This document shows positions 1 through 8,227 of a stretch of 18,066 bases of DNA, in pieces; positions within the stretch are counted from its first letter, which is position 1; every line of letters starts with the position of its first letter. This DNA is from an uncultured Mogibacterium sp. Its GTDB lineage: Bacteria; Bacillota_A; Clostridia; Peptostreptococcales; Anaerovoracaceae. The notes under the pieces were generated by a model. It saw only the letters and a program-made list of their open reading frames with translations. It was not told the origin of the DNA and searched no databases. The position numbers and the translations under genes are program-made. The DNA lies in contig NZ_CALHTQ010000209.1 in assembly GCF_938039775.1 (NCBI RefSeq), forward strand, positions 1-18,066. The letters are read 5' to 3'.

Positions 1-337
1 AACAACTCCCTTTTGAACCTACTATTTCAGCTTTTTAGTATCCAAACAATATCATCTAGAGAATTTAACTATATCAAAATCGCTCGCCCCTGTATTTTCA
101 AACGTTTTATAGCATTGACGCATTTGCTTCCTCACTCCAACTCAATAATTACCATAGCATATTTGTTTCTTTTATATGCCATCAGTATCTATTAAGTTTC
201 TAAAATTGGTTATTTTTATATCTATTTTTTATATTTTTTGAGATTTTATATATAAAAAATTCTAAAAATTTATGGCAAAATAAAGGATATCTAACTATAT
301 TTAAAAAAATGCTTTAAATCGCTATTTATCAAGGGAT
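1..337. other. AT-rich stretch with no convincing gene
   Basis: I see no recognisable gene here. The only + strand frame over 50 codons opens at a TTG at base 13, has no ribosome binding site and resembles nothing. On the - strand there are two very short frames, 132-182 (16 codons) and 52-123 (23 codons, with AGGA a few bases before its ATG), plus a weak promoter-like pair TTGCCA / TATATA spaced by 18 at 249-278. These are too short and too AT-rich to call genes, but they leave open a small divergent transcript or the decayed end of a neighbouring gene. Bases 200-300 are almost pure A/T and include a 14-base palindrome at 244-257. No terminator, tRNA or riboswitch shape was recognised. Confidence 0.6.
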
Positions 338-366
338 TTAACACTTGAAGAAATTGTATATATAAT
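338..366 (+). promoter_or_regulatory. Sigma-A-type promoter for secDF and the operon
   Basis: A -35 box TTAACA (338-343, five of six matches to TTGACA) is followed after exactly 17 bases by a perfect -10 box TATAAT (361-366). Transcription would start near 373, leaving a leader of about 75 bases before the secDF ATG at 449. This is the best-spaced promoter in the window and the natural head of the long gene run that follows. Confidence 0.72.
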
Positions 367-397
367 GTAAAATATTTTGAAGTATTAATTAATAATA

Positions 398-413
398 GGG
401 GACATATGTCCTC
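398..413 (+). promoter_or_regulatory. Small palindrome in the secDF leader
   Basis: GGACATATGTCC at 400-411 is a perfect 12-base palindrome. One further G-C pair and one G-U pair extend it to 398-413, so the RNA could form a 6-bp stem with an AUAU loop. It sits about 25-40 bases after the predicted start of transcription. It could be a 5' mRNA hairpin or the operator of a dimeric repressor. The sequence does not decide between these, and chance is possible. Confidence 0.35.
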
Positions 414-448
414 ATAGAAAACAAGCGAAGGAAGGGCAATTCATAATT

Positions 449-2722
449 ATGAAAACTGGAACAAAAAAGTTTTTAGCAGTATTAGTGACAGCTATTATCA
501 TTATTGGATGGGCAGTAGCTATCAAAGGTGCTGGTCCAATTAAGAGCATTAATAAGCAGCTCAAGTACGGTCTTGATATTAACGGTGGTGTGTATGTATT
601 ACTTCAGGCAGATACTAAAGCAACAGGATCTGATCTAAGTAAGCTGATGGATCAGACAAAGTCTGTTCTTGAAAATCGTGTTAATGCGATGGGTATTTCT
701 GAAGCCACAGTTTCTGTCGAGGGAACAAAAAAGATTCGTGTTGAGATGCCAGGTGTAGATGATGCTGACACTGCTATTAAGCAGATTGGTAAGACAGCAC
801 AGCTTAGATTCTTGTTAGCTGATGGCACCCAGATTATGAATGGTAATGATATCAAAGATGCGTCATTTAGCACTGATTCAAACAATGGCGGATATAAAAT
901 AACCATTGATTTTACATCAGCAGGTTCACAGAAATTTGCGAAAGCTACCGAGAAAACATCTCAAGGTGCTGTAACGGCGACCTTAAAGAATTCTGACGGA
1001 AGCTCATTTGACGCACAGTCAATTATTATCATGCTAGATGACAAAGTTATCTCAGCTCCTAGAGCGCAGAACGTAATTAACGGTAGAAGCTGTGAAATTA
1101 CATCACCTAATGGTTTCTCAAAAGAAGAAGCTTCACAGACATCCTCTCTTATCAGAGGAGGAGCTCTACCAACATCACTCACAGAAGTTAACTCATCTGT
1201 TGAGACAGCTACGATTGGAGCTAATGCTTTAATTAAATCTGTAAAAGCAGGCATCATTGGTCTTGCTATTGTATTTCTGTTAATGCTTGTTACTTATGGA
1301 TTGCTCGGATTTATTGCAGACCTTGCACTATCACTATACGTTCTAATCGTTCTTGTGATAATGGCTGCTCTCGGTGCAGTTCTGACACTTCCAGGTATCG
1401 CTGGTATCATCCTATCCATAGGTATGGCGGTTGACTCCAACGTTATTATCTTTACCAGAATTAGAGAAGAGATTGCAAAAGGTAAATCTATTAGAGCATC
1501 TGTTGATACAGGATTCAAATCTGCACTATCAACAGTAGTTGACTCTCAGACAACTACTCTGATTGCATCGATTGTTCTGTACCTGATAGGCACTACAGCT
1601 GTTAAGGGCTTTGCTCTTACACTTATGCTAGGAACTATCTGCAGTATCTTTACAGCTGTAATCATTACTCAGCTATATGTGACGCTGCTTGCAGATAGCA
1701 AGAAATTTGGCAAAAACAAATACTTCGGTATTAACGAAGATGGAACACCTAGGTTCAAATTAAAACGTCAGTTTGACTTCATCGGAAACCGCAAGAAGTT
1801 CTATGCTCTTTCACTTTGTGTAATTATCGTAGGTATTGCATGCGCTGGATTTAAAGGCTTCAACTACGGAATTGACTTCACTGGAGGAACTACTATTCAG
1901 CTTGATATGGGCAGGAAAGTCAATATCGAAGAAGTTAAAGAAACGATTGCAAAGCATAAGCTAAACCCACAGATTGTATATGCTGGAGAGAAGAATAATC
2001 AGATTGTAATCAGAACAATCAAAGCTTTAAAGGCTGACCAGAGACAAGAAGTTATCAACACAATCGATTCTAAATACAATTTAAAAAAGGATGCTGTGCT
2101 ATCCTCTGAAGAATTTGGACCAACTGTTGGTAAAGAACTTAGAAGAAATGCTGTTAAGTCAATCCTCATAGCTACATTCTGTATGCTCATCTATATTAGG
2201 TTTAGATTTAAGAACTGGAACTATGGACTAGCTGCTGTAGGCGGCCTCGGACATGACGTTCTCGTGACACTTGCTATCTATGCAATATTTGGATTTACTA
2301 TCAACAATCCGTTTATTGCCGGTATTCTGACAGTAGTAGGTTACTCGATAAATGACACAATCGTAGTATTCGATAGAATCCGTGAGAACACTAAGTTCTA
2401 CAAGCGCAAAGAAGTTGTTGGTCTGATTAACGATAGTATCAATCAGACGCTTTCAAGATCGATTATGACATCGCTCACAACTATTGTGGTAATGATTCCG
2501 CTTTTCGTTCTTGTTTCATCTGAAATAAGGCAATTCTTGATTCCGCTTATTATCGGTGTATCTGTAGGAACATACTCCTCGATATTCCTATGCAGTCCAC
2601 TGCTTTATGAATCTATGCGTAGACAGAATATGTCCAAATACGCTAAGCGGATCGAACAGAATGAGAAACAGCGCAAGAAGATTGAGCGTGCTAAACGTGA
2701 AAATGACGGTATCATAAAATAA
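449..2722 (+). CDS. secDF: Protein translocase subunit SecDF (fused)
   Basis: SecDF is the accessory part of the Sec translocase in the cytoplasmic membrane. It uses the proton motive force to help pull exported proteins across after SecA/SecYEG. The 757 residues show the fusion clearly. The SecD half (about 1-430) has a first membrane helix (8-26), the motif YGLDINGGVYVLL (40-52), a large external domain, and a membrane bundle (about 265-415) with GMAVDSNVIIFTRIREE. The SecF half (about 440-725) opens with a membrane helix and FNYGIDFTGG (471-480) and has GYSINDTIVVFDRIREN (631-647). The tail is charged and lysine-rich, as expected for a cytosolic end. The ATG is preceded by GGAAGGG (430-436), 12 bases away. 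It is first in the run, with rel 34 bases downstream. In some relatives secD and secF are separate genes; here they are one frame. Confidence 0.97.
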   Translation: MKTGTKKFLAVLVTAIIIIGWAVAIKGAGPIKSINKQLKYGLDINGGVYVLLQADTKATGSDLSKLMDQTKSVLENRVNAMGISEATVSVEGTKKIRVEMPGVDDADTAIKQIGKTAQLRFLLADGTQIMNGNDIKDASFSTDSNNGGYKITIDFTSAGSQKFAKATEKTSQGAVTATLKNSDGSSFDAQSIIIMLDDKVISAPRAQNVINGRSCEITSPNGFSKEEASQTSSLIRGGALPTSLTEVNSSVETATIGANALIKSVKAGIIGLAIVFLLMLVTYGLLGFIADLALSLYVLIVLVIMAALGAVLTLPGIAGIILSIGMAVDSNVIIFTRIREEIAKGKSIRASVDTGFKSALSTVVDSQTTTLIASIVLYLIGTTAVKGFALTLMLGTICSIFTAVIITQLYVTLLADSKKFGKNKYFGINEDGTPRFKLKRQFDFIGNRKKFYALSLCVIIVGIACAGFKGFNYGIDFTGGTTIQLDMGRKVNIEEVKETIAKHKLNPQIVYAGEKNNQIVIRTIKALKADQRQEVINTIDSKYNLKKDAVLSSEEFGPTVGKELRRNAVKSILIATFCMLIYIRFRFKNWNYGLAAVGGLGHDVLVTLAIYAIFGFTINNPFIAGILTVVGYSINDTIVVFDRIRENTKFYKRKEVVGLINDSINQTLSRSIMTSLTTIVVMIPLFVLVSSEIRQFLIPLIIGVSVGTYSSIFLCSPLLYESMRRQNMSKYAKRIEQNEKQRKKIERAKRENDGIIK

Positions 2723-2744
2723 ACGTATATAAACTTAAGTTATT

Positions 2745-2749
2745 GGAGG
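2745..2749 (+). promoter_or_regulatory. Ribosome binding site fixing a TTG start for rel
   Basis: GGAGG lies 7 bases before the TTG at 2757. No ATG or GTG in this frame has comparable spacing, and the protein aligned from this TTG has the usual Rel N-terminus length (histidine of the hydrolase site at residue 54). The TTG is therefore the likely start. Confidence 0.8.
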
Positions 2750-2756
2750 CTTACAT

Positions 2757-4955
2757 TTGCAGTCAAAAGCTATAGTTATTACAACTGAAGAATTTATAGC
2801 TAAGCTTGAAAGTCTTAACCACAAGTACAATTCGCCACTTGTGGTTAAGGCATTTGAAATTGCTAACTCTTTACATGAAGGTCAGCGAAGGAAGAGTGGG
2901 GAACCTTATATCATTCATCCTATTGCTGTTACCTTTATATTGGCAAATTTCGGGATGGATACCGAGACTATCATTGCTGGATTAATGCATGACGTTGTTG
3001 AGGATACAGCATATACTCGCGAAGAACTCGTCGAAGATTTCGGTGAAGAAATTGCACTTCTTGTGGACGGTGTTACTAAGCTTGGTAATATTAAGTACGA
3101 TTCAAAGGAAGAACTGCAGGCGGAGAATTTCCGTAAGATGTTTCTTGCCATGTCTAAAGACATCAGGGTGCTAATTATTAAGCTTGCAGACAGACTTCAT
3201 AACATGCGAACTCTTGAATACATGCCTACAAACAAGCGTGAAGAAAAGGCACTTGAGACACTCGAGATATACGCTCCGCTAGCCGGTAGACTAGGTATTT
3301 ATAGCATAAAGTTTGAGTTAGAGGATTTGGCGCTCATGTACCTTCATCCTAACGAATATAAAGAGTTATCTAGCAAGGTTAGTCAAAGGAGAGAAAGCAG
3401 AGAAAGTGTAATACAGCACCTGATTTCCGAAATTAAAGAGGGTCTCGATAATGCGAATATTGAATGTGAGGTCATGGGACGCTCCAAGCATCTATATAGC
3501 ATTTACAAAAAGATGGTCATCCAGAAGAAACAGCTGGATGAAATTTTCGATTTAACTGCAATAAGAATAATTGTTGACAGTGTAAAAGATTGCTACGCTG
3601 CGCTTGGACTCGTTCATACGAAATGGACTCCTATACCTGGTAGGTTTAAGGACTATATTGCTATGCCTAAACCAAATATGTATCAGTCAATACATACCAC
3701 AGTTCTTGATGAAAATGGAAATCCTTTTGAAATCCAGATTAGGACTAAGGAGATGCATCGTATTGCCGAGTACGGTATTGCAGCGCACTGGAAATACAAA
3801 GAGGGTAAGGTAGATGGTCCACAAGATGAAGATGAACAGAAACTCGCTTGGTTAAGACAAGCACTCGAATGGCAGAAGGAAACTGATGATTCTCTTGAGT
3901 TTTTAGAAACTTTAAAAGTTGATCTCTTTGACAATCAGGTTTTCGTATTCACACCGCACGGAGATGTTGTTGAGCTTCCAGCGGAATCTACCCCAATAGA
4001 TTTTGCGTTTAAAATCCATACAGATGTTGGTGTGAGATGTGTTGGAGCTAAGGTTAATGGCAAGATGGTTACTATTGACCACAAGCTCAATACGGGCGAT
4101 ATTGTTGAAATCATCACCTCTGCAAACTCAGCTGGTCCAAGCATGGATTGGTTAAATATCGCCAAAAGTTCGCAGGCTAAGAACAAGATTAGAAATTGGC
4201 TGCGAAAAGCTGATAGAACCAACGTAGTCGAAAAAGGTAAGAATAATATAACAAATTACCTTAAGAAAAAAGGGTACGACCCTACACTCGTTGCGAAAAA
4301 CTCATATCTTCTCAAGGCTGTTAAGGACCTGGGAATGAGTAACATAAATGAACTTTATGCTTCAATTTCAGGCGGCGGAGCTGCTCAGGTTAGACTAGGG
4401 CAGAGGCTTATCGATTATTATGTTGAAGACACACACAAGGAAGAGAAGAAGGCCGAAGAGATTATCAAAAAGAAGCCTGTCAAGAGAGAGCAGAATTCAG
4501 GTACTCCCGGCATCATGGTTAAAGGTTCTGACAATCTGCTGATCAAGGTTGCTAGATGCTGTAACCCTGTTCCTGGTGACGATATAATTGGGTTTATCAC
4601 AAAGGGACGTGGTATTACAGTTCATCGAAAGGACTGTACAAATATTCTGAGTTTGCCTAATGCAGAAAAAGGCAGGCTAATCCAGGTAGAATGGGAAACT
4701 CCTAAACTTGGACAGACCTATTATGCCGATGTGCTGGTTTCGGGTCAGGATAGAAAGGGGCTCTTTAGTGACATATCAAAGGTTTGCGAAGACCTTGATA
4801 TAAAGCTTTCCGGGGTTAACATGAGGCCTATAGAAGACAATAATGTTACATGTACTTTAACAGTTTCTATTTCGGATACGCATCAGATGCAACGACTATT
4901 AATTGCACTTAGAAATGTTCCGGGAATATCAGAGGTTTATAGGGCTAGATCATAA
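2757..4955 (+). CDS. rel: Bifunctional (p)ppGpp synthetase/hydrolase Rel
   Basis: Rel transfers pyrophosphate from ATP to GDP or GTP to make the starvation alarmone (p)ppGpp, and also removes it. It binds ribosomes and senses uncharged tRNA. The 732 residues hold the full long-Rel layout. The HD hydrolase domain (about 25-180) keeps H54, H78-D79 in HDVVED and D145 in LADRLHNMRT. The synthetase domain (about 235-350) has RFKDYIAMPKPN (296-307), the RxKD form typical of bifunctional enzymes rather than the acidic RelA form. A TGS domain (about 394-455) begins VFVFTPHGD. A conserved-Cys region has ARCCNPVPGD (599-608), and a C-terminal ACT domain covers about 655-730. Nothing essential is missing, so both activities are expected. 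The start is TTG with GGAGG 7 bases upstream. The gene shares one base (TAATG) with the next gene, implying translational coupling. A strong inverted repeat lies in codons 19-32. Confidence 0.97.
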   Translation: MQSKAIVITTEEFIAKLESLNHKYNSPLVVKAFEIANSLHEGQRRKSGEPYIIHPIAVTFILANFGMDTETIIAGLMHDVVEDTAYTREELVEDFGEEIALLVDGVTKLGNIKYDSKEELQAENFRKMFLAMSKDIRVLIIKLADRLHNMRTLEYMPTNKREEKALETLEIYAPLAGRLGIYSIKFELEDLALMYLHPNEYKELSSKVSQRRESRESVIQHLISEIKEGLDNANIECEVMGRSKHLYSIYKKMVIQKKQLDEIFDLTAIRIIVDSVKDCYAALGLVHTKWTPIPGRFKDYIAMPKPNMYQSIHTTVLDENGNPFEIQIRTKEMHRIAEYGIAAHWKYKEGKVDGPQDEDEQKLAWLRQALEWQKETDDSLEFLETLKVDLFDNQVFVFTPHGDVVELPAESTPIDFAFKIHTDVGVRCVGAKVNGKMVTIDHKLNTGDIVEIITSANSAGPSMDWLNIAKSSQAKNKIRNWLRKADRTNVVEKGKNNITNYLKKKGYDPTLVAKNSYLLKAVKDLGMSNINELYASISGGGAAQVRLGQRLIDYYVEDTHKEEKKAEEIIKKKPVKREQNSGTPGIMVKGSDNLLIKVARCCNPVPGDDIIGFITKGRGITVHRKDCTNILSLPNAEKGRLIQVEWETPKLGQTYYADVLVSGQDRKGLFSDISKVCEDLDIKLSGVNMRPIEDNNVTCTLTVSISDTHQMQRLLIALRNVPGISEVYRARS
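2812..2851 (+). repeat. 15-bp inverted repeat inside the start of rel
   Basis: CTTAACCACAAGT (2814-2826) and ACTTGTGGTTAAG (2837-2849) are perfect 13-base reverse complements separated by 10 bases. A U-G and a G-C pair extend the stem to 2812-2851. It lies about 55 bases after the rel start codon, wholly within coding sequence (residues L20-K31 and neighbours). The mRNA should form a stable hairpin here. Whether it has a role in rel expression is unknown. Confidence 0.6.
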
Positions 4956-5578
4956 TGAGTATAAAACTTAAGCGAATTGAATGTGCTCCAATTGGAGAGA
5001 ATACGTATGTCATTAAGGATGAGAATAGTGGGCTTTGTGCGGTTATTGATCCGGGATGTTTTTACAAGGCAATAGAGGATTTTATAGGAGAAGAAAAAAA
5101 CTTAGCTTATATAATTCTCACACATGCTCACTGGGATCACATCGCTTCACTTAACGAATACAAGGACAAGTATCCAGCTTCAAAGCTTGTTGTTAATTTT
5201 GATGAACACGAAATGATAACCGACTCATCAATAAACGGCACTGCTCAATATGCTGGCATGGAAGTTGCACTCGAAGCAGATATATATGTGGTAGATGGCG
5301 AAGAACTAAAGCTCGGTGATACGAATCTTAAATTTATAACTACGCCTGGACACACTAAGGGCGGTATGTGCATTCTTGCCGACGGAAATCTATTTAGTGG
5401 AGACACGCTATTTATGAGAAGTGTCGGCAGAACAGACCTTTACGGCGGAAACTGGGGTCAGCTGAAAGACTCTATTCAAAATAAGCTTTTTAGCCTTGAT
5501 GGTAGTACGATTGTTTATCCAGGCCATGGACCGTCAACGACTATAGAATCAGAGAAGAGGGAAAATCCTTTTGTATAG
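4955..5578 (+). CDS. MBL-fold metallo-hydrolase, glyoxalase II-like
   Basis: This is a 207-residue member of the metallo-beta-lactamase superfamily, in the compact glyoxalase-II-like group (YcbL/YqgX type). All metal ligands are visible: HAHWDH at 57-62, H133 in PGHTKGG, D150 in FSGDTLF, and H191 in YPGHGPST. It is expected to be a cytosolic zinc-dependent hydrolase, perhaps of thioesters. The substrate cannot be read from the sequence, and the longer C-terminal glutathione-binding domain of true glyoxalase II is absent. Its start overlaps the rel stop by one base, and its end overlaps hemZ by 8 bases, so the three genes are probably translated in a coupled way. A gene of this family between rel and hemZ is, as far as I recall, common in Clostridia. 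I do not assign a gene symbol. Confidence 0.9.
   Translation: MSIKLKRIECAPIGENTYVIKDENSGLCAVIDPGCFYKAIEDFIGEEKNLAYIILTHAHWDHIASLNEYKDKYPASKLVVNFDEHEMITDSSINGTAQYAGMEVALEADIYVVDGEELKLGDTNLKFITTPGHTKGGMCILADGNLFSGDTLFMRSVGRTDLYGGNWGQLKDSIQNKLFSLDGSTIVYPGHGPSTTIESEKRENPFV
5557..5561 (+). promoter_or_regulatory. Ribosome binding site favouring a TTG start for hemZ
   Basis: GAGGG lies 9 bases before the TTG at 5571 but 18 bases before the ATG at 5580, three codons later. The spacing favours the TTG, giving an 8-base overlap with the preceding gene. The ATG start would shorten the protein by only three residues. Confidence 0.55.
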
Positions 5579-6950
5579 AATGTATGTTAACGGAATAGAA
5601 AATGAGCATCATTACTCTGAACTTGCACGTGAGTTCTTTGCTGATGGAGAGTATGAAGTTGTTCCTATCAATATAAAAAATGCCGGAGACTTAGCACTTG
5701 GAGAACACAGTATAGTTTTTAACGCTAACCTTGATCAGGATAGAGATATTATTAAACGCGATATTTTTAAAACCCTATCTTCGCTTACAGGCAAAGCTCC
5801 CGATTGGGGTACTCTTACAGGTGTAAAACCTCTTAAGCCCGCAATGAACCTTTACCTTGAGGGCTATACTATAGAAGAGGTGGATCAAGGTCTTTCTGAT
5901 ATTTATCTAGTGTCTGAGGGTAAAAGAAAATTAATAGATGAGATACTCAGATATCAAACGAAGAATGTTACACCAGCGGATGATAGAAATTGGGCAATTT
6001 ATACGAGTATTCCATTTTGCCCGAGTATTTGTTCATATTGTTCTTTTGGTTCGGAACTCGCTAGAGTAAAATCTATTGAAAATTATCTTCCCGAGCTCCA
6101 TAAAGAAATTAGGGAGTGCGGAAAACTCTTTGTAAAGAGTGGAAAGAAGATTGAAAGTCTTTACTTTGGCGGTGGCACCCCTACATCACTACGTGGAAAA
6201 GAACTATCTACGCTTTTTAAATCGCTTGAAGATTCATTTGGTATCAAGATTGATGATATTGAAACTACTGTAGAGGCGGGGAGACCGGATACTATTGACA
6301 AAGAAAGGTTAGGTGCTATAAAGGCAGCTGGTGTTAACCGCATCAGTATCAACCCTCAGTCGATGAACGATGAAACTCTTAAAATTATAGGAAGGTCTCA
6401 CTCAAGCGTTGACATCAAATCTGCCTTTAAGTTAGCTAAGGAGTATGATTTTGAGGTTATCAATTCTGATGTTATCGCAGGTCTTCCAGGTGAAACAGCA
6501 CAAGATGTTTCCAATACAATTAATGAACTAATAAATATCGGCGCAAACAATATCACCGTACATACATTATCGGTAAAGAGAGGTTCAAAACTCAAAAATG
6601 ACGACCCCGAATACTATTTGCGAGGTGTTCGAGAAGTTGAAAAGATGTTAAATATCGCTTCTCAGATACTTCACGAATCTGGATTTGTGCCATATTACGT
6701 TTATAGACAAAAGCACCAGATGGGATCTTTTGAGAATGCTGGCTGGTGCAAACCGGGTCTCCACTCTTTATATAATATTAGAATTATGGAAGAAATGCAG
6801 ACCATCATTGGGCTCGGAGCAGGAGCTATCGGTAAACGTTTTTATTCGGCAGAAAACCGTTTAGAACGTGTACCAAATATAAATGATTACAGAATGTATG
6901 TAGATAGAATCGATAATATAATTGCCAGAAAACATAAGTATTTCGATTAA
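5571..6950 (+). CDS. hemZ: HemZ, oxygen-independent coproporphyrinogen III oxidase-like radical SAM protein
   Basis: This is a radical SAM enzyme of the HemN/HemW/HemZ group. HemZ is annotated as the oxygen-independent coproporphyrinogen III dehydrogenase of heme synthesis, but the reaction is less firmly proven than for HemN. The 459 residues contain an N-terminal domain of about 135 residues typical of HemZ. After it comes the 4Fe-4S motif C150-x3-C154-x2-C157 (FCPSICSYC), the SAM-binding YFGGGTPTSL (198-207), a conserved EAGRPD (235-240), and a C-terminal region with QTIIGLGAGAIGKRF. It is complete. No other heme gene is in the window, so a heme role is inferred from family alone; a heme-chaperone or other SAM-dependent role remains possible. 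It overlaps the preceding gene by 8 bases and is followed by hisS after 22 bases. Confidence 0.88.
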   Translation: MYRMYVNGIENEHHYSELAREFFADGEYEVVPINIKNAGDLALGEHSIVFNANLDQDRDIIKRDIFKTLSSLTGKAPDWGTLTGVKPLKPAMNLYLEGYTIEEVDQGLSDIYLVSEGKRKLIDEILRYQTKNVTPADDRNWAIYTSIPFCPSICSYCSFGSELARVKSIENYLPELHKEIRECGKLFVKSGKKIESLYFGGGTPTSLRGKELSTLFKSLEDSFGIKIDDIETTVEAGRPDTIDKERLGAIKAAGVNRISINPQSMNDETLKIIGRSHSSVDIKSAFKLAKEYDFEVINSDVIAGLPGETAQDVSNTINELINIGANNITVHTLSVKRGSKLKNDDPEYYLRGVREVEKMLNIASQILHESGFVPYYVYRQKHQMGSFENAGWCKPGLHSLYNIRIMEEMQTIIGLGAGAIGKRFYSAENRLERVPNINDYRMYVDRIDNIIARKHKYFD

Positions 6951-6972
6951 ATCTATGAATTAGGAGGAATTT

Positions 6973-8226
6973 ATGGCTATCAAAGCACCTAAAGGAACTA
7001 AGGACACAATGCCAAAGGATTCATATAAAGTGCACTATATCGAACGCGAGTTTTATGAATTATGTCGCCTTTATGGATTTGGCGAAGTTAGAACACCAAT
7101 GTTTGAAAGTACGGAACTTTTTAATAGAGGCGTTGGTGAAACTACAGATATTGTGCAAAAGGAAATGTACACCTTTGAGGATCTCGGACATCGTAGTATT
7201 ACTTTGAAGCCTGAAGGAACATCTCCTGCGGTTAGAGCATTTATCGAAAGTCATGACTATGCTGAAATGCAGCCCACTAAGTATTATTATGACACTCCGT
7301 GTTTTAGATATGAGAGACCTCAGGCAGGTAGACTTCGTCAGTTTCATCAGTTTGGAGTAGAGAATTTCGGAACTCCAGACATGATGGCAGATGCTGAAGT
7401 TATTGCTCTAGCATCTGATTTCATAAAAAAAATTGGAATAAAAGATGTTGAACTTAAAATAAACAGTGTTGGTTGCCGTAAGTGTAGACCCGTATACAGG
7501 GAAGCACTCCAAGACTATCTAAGACCTTATTATGAAGACCTATCTTCTACGAGCAAGGATCGCTTTGAGGCTAATCCAATGCGCATCATCGACAGCAAAG
7601 ATCCTCGTGATCAAGAGATTGCAGCTGATGCACCAGTTATGCTTGACCATTTATGCGAAGATTGCGAGGCTTCGTTTGGGGCACTTAAGGCTAATCTCGA
7701 TGCTATGGGCATAAAATATACCATTGACCCAAGAATCGTTCGTGGTCTTGACTATTATACAAAGACAGCATTTGAATTTGTTACTACCAGGATAGGAGCA
7801 CAGGGAACTATTTGCGGAGGCGGCAGATATGACCACCTCGTTGAAGAGATTGGCGGACCCTCTGTTCCTGGTGTAGGATTTGGCTTAGGAAAAGAGAGAT
7901 TATTGCTACTCATGGAGCAGAACGACATTATCCTCGAGAATCCTTATGTCCCAGATATATCCATCTCATATATCGGTGATAATGCGAGGTTGTATGCTAT
8001 GGGTTTGGTTCATGACCTTAGAGAAAACGGTGTTGCAGTTGCGATTGATACGCTAAATCGTAATCTTAAAGGGCAGATGAAATACGCAAACAAGTTAGCT
8101 GCACGTTACTCTGTTGTGATTGGCGATGACGAGATCAAAAAGGGTGTCGTTACACTCAAGGATATGGTAAGCGGCGAACAGAAAGAAATTAATGCTAATG
8201 ATATAACTAAGGAGATTGAAAGATAA
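6973..8226 (+). CDS. hisS: Histidine--tRNA ligase (HisRS)
   Basis: This class II synthetase charges tRNA-His in the cytosol. The 417 residues match the family length. Class II motif 1 lies around 36-60. Motif 2 is YYYDTPCFRYERPQAGRLRQF (104-124), with the KPEGT loop at 79-83. The histidine-specific motifs are RGLDYYTKTAFEF (257-269) and CGGGRYDHL (281-289). Motif 3 is GVGFGLGKERL (300-310). The C-terminal anticodon-binding domain covers about 325-417. The insertion domain holds Cys pairs C168-x2-C171 and C228-x2-C231, which could bind zinc; I recall similar cysteines in other Clostridia HisRS. AGGAGGA (6962-6968) precedes the ATG closely. There is no room for a T-box leader, so it depends on transcription from upstream. 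aspS starts one base after its stop. Confidence 0.98.
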   Translation: MAIKAPKGTKDTMPKDSYKVHYIEREFYELCRLYGFGEVRTPMFESTELFNRGVGETTDIVQKEMYTFEDLGHRSITLKPEGTSPAVRAFIESHDYAEMQPTKYYYDTPCFRYERPQAGRLRQFHQFGVENFGTPDMMADAEVIALASDFIKKIGIKDVELKINSVGCRKCRPVYREALQDYLRPYYEDLSSTSKDRFEANPMRIIDSKDPRDQEIAADAPVMLDHLCEDCEASFGALKANLDAMGIKYTIDPRIVRGLDYYTKTAFEFVTTRIGAQGTICGGGRYDHLVEEIGGPSVPGVGFGLGKERLLLLMEQNDIILENPYVPDISISYIGDNARLYAMGLVHDLRENGVAVAIDTLNRNLKGQMKYANKLAARYSVVIGDDEIKKGVVTLKDMVSGEQKEINANDITKEIER

Positions 8227-8227
8227 G

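Noticed and set aside
13..195. 60-codon + strand frame at the start of the window
   Set aside because: It begins with TTG, has no ribosome binding site, lies in AT-rich sequence, and its product resembles no family.
244..257. 14-base palindrome TTTTATATATAAAA as an operator
   Set aside because: It consists only of A and T in a low-complexity stretch where such palindromes arise easily by chance.
7474..7667. Four cysteines in HisRS as an unusual zinc site
   Set aside because: I recall the same type of Cys pairs in the insertion domain of other Clostridia HisRS, so this looks like a normal family feature.
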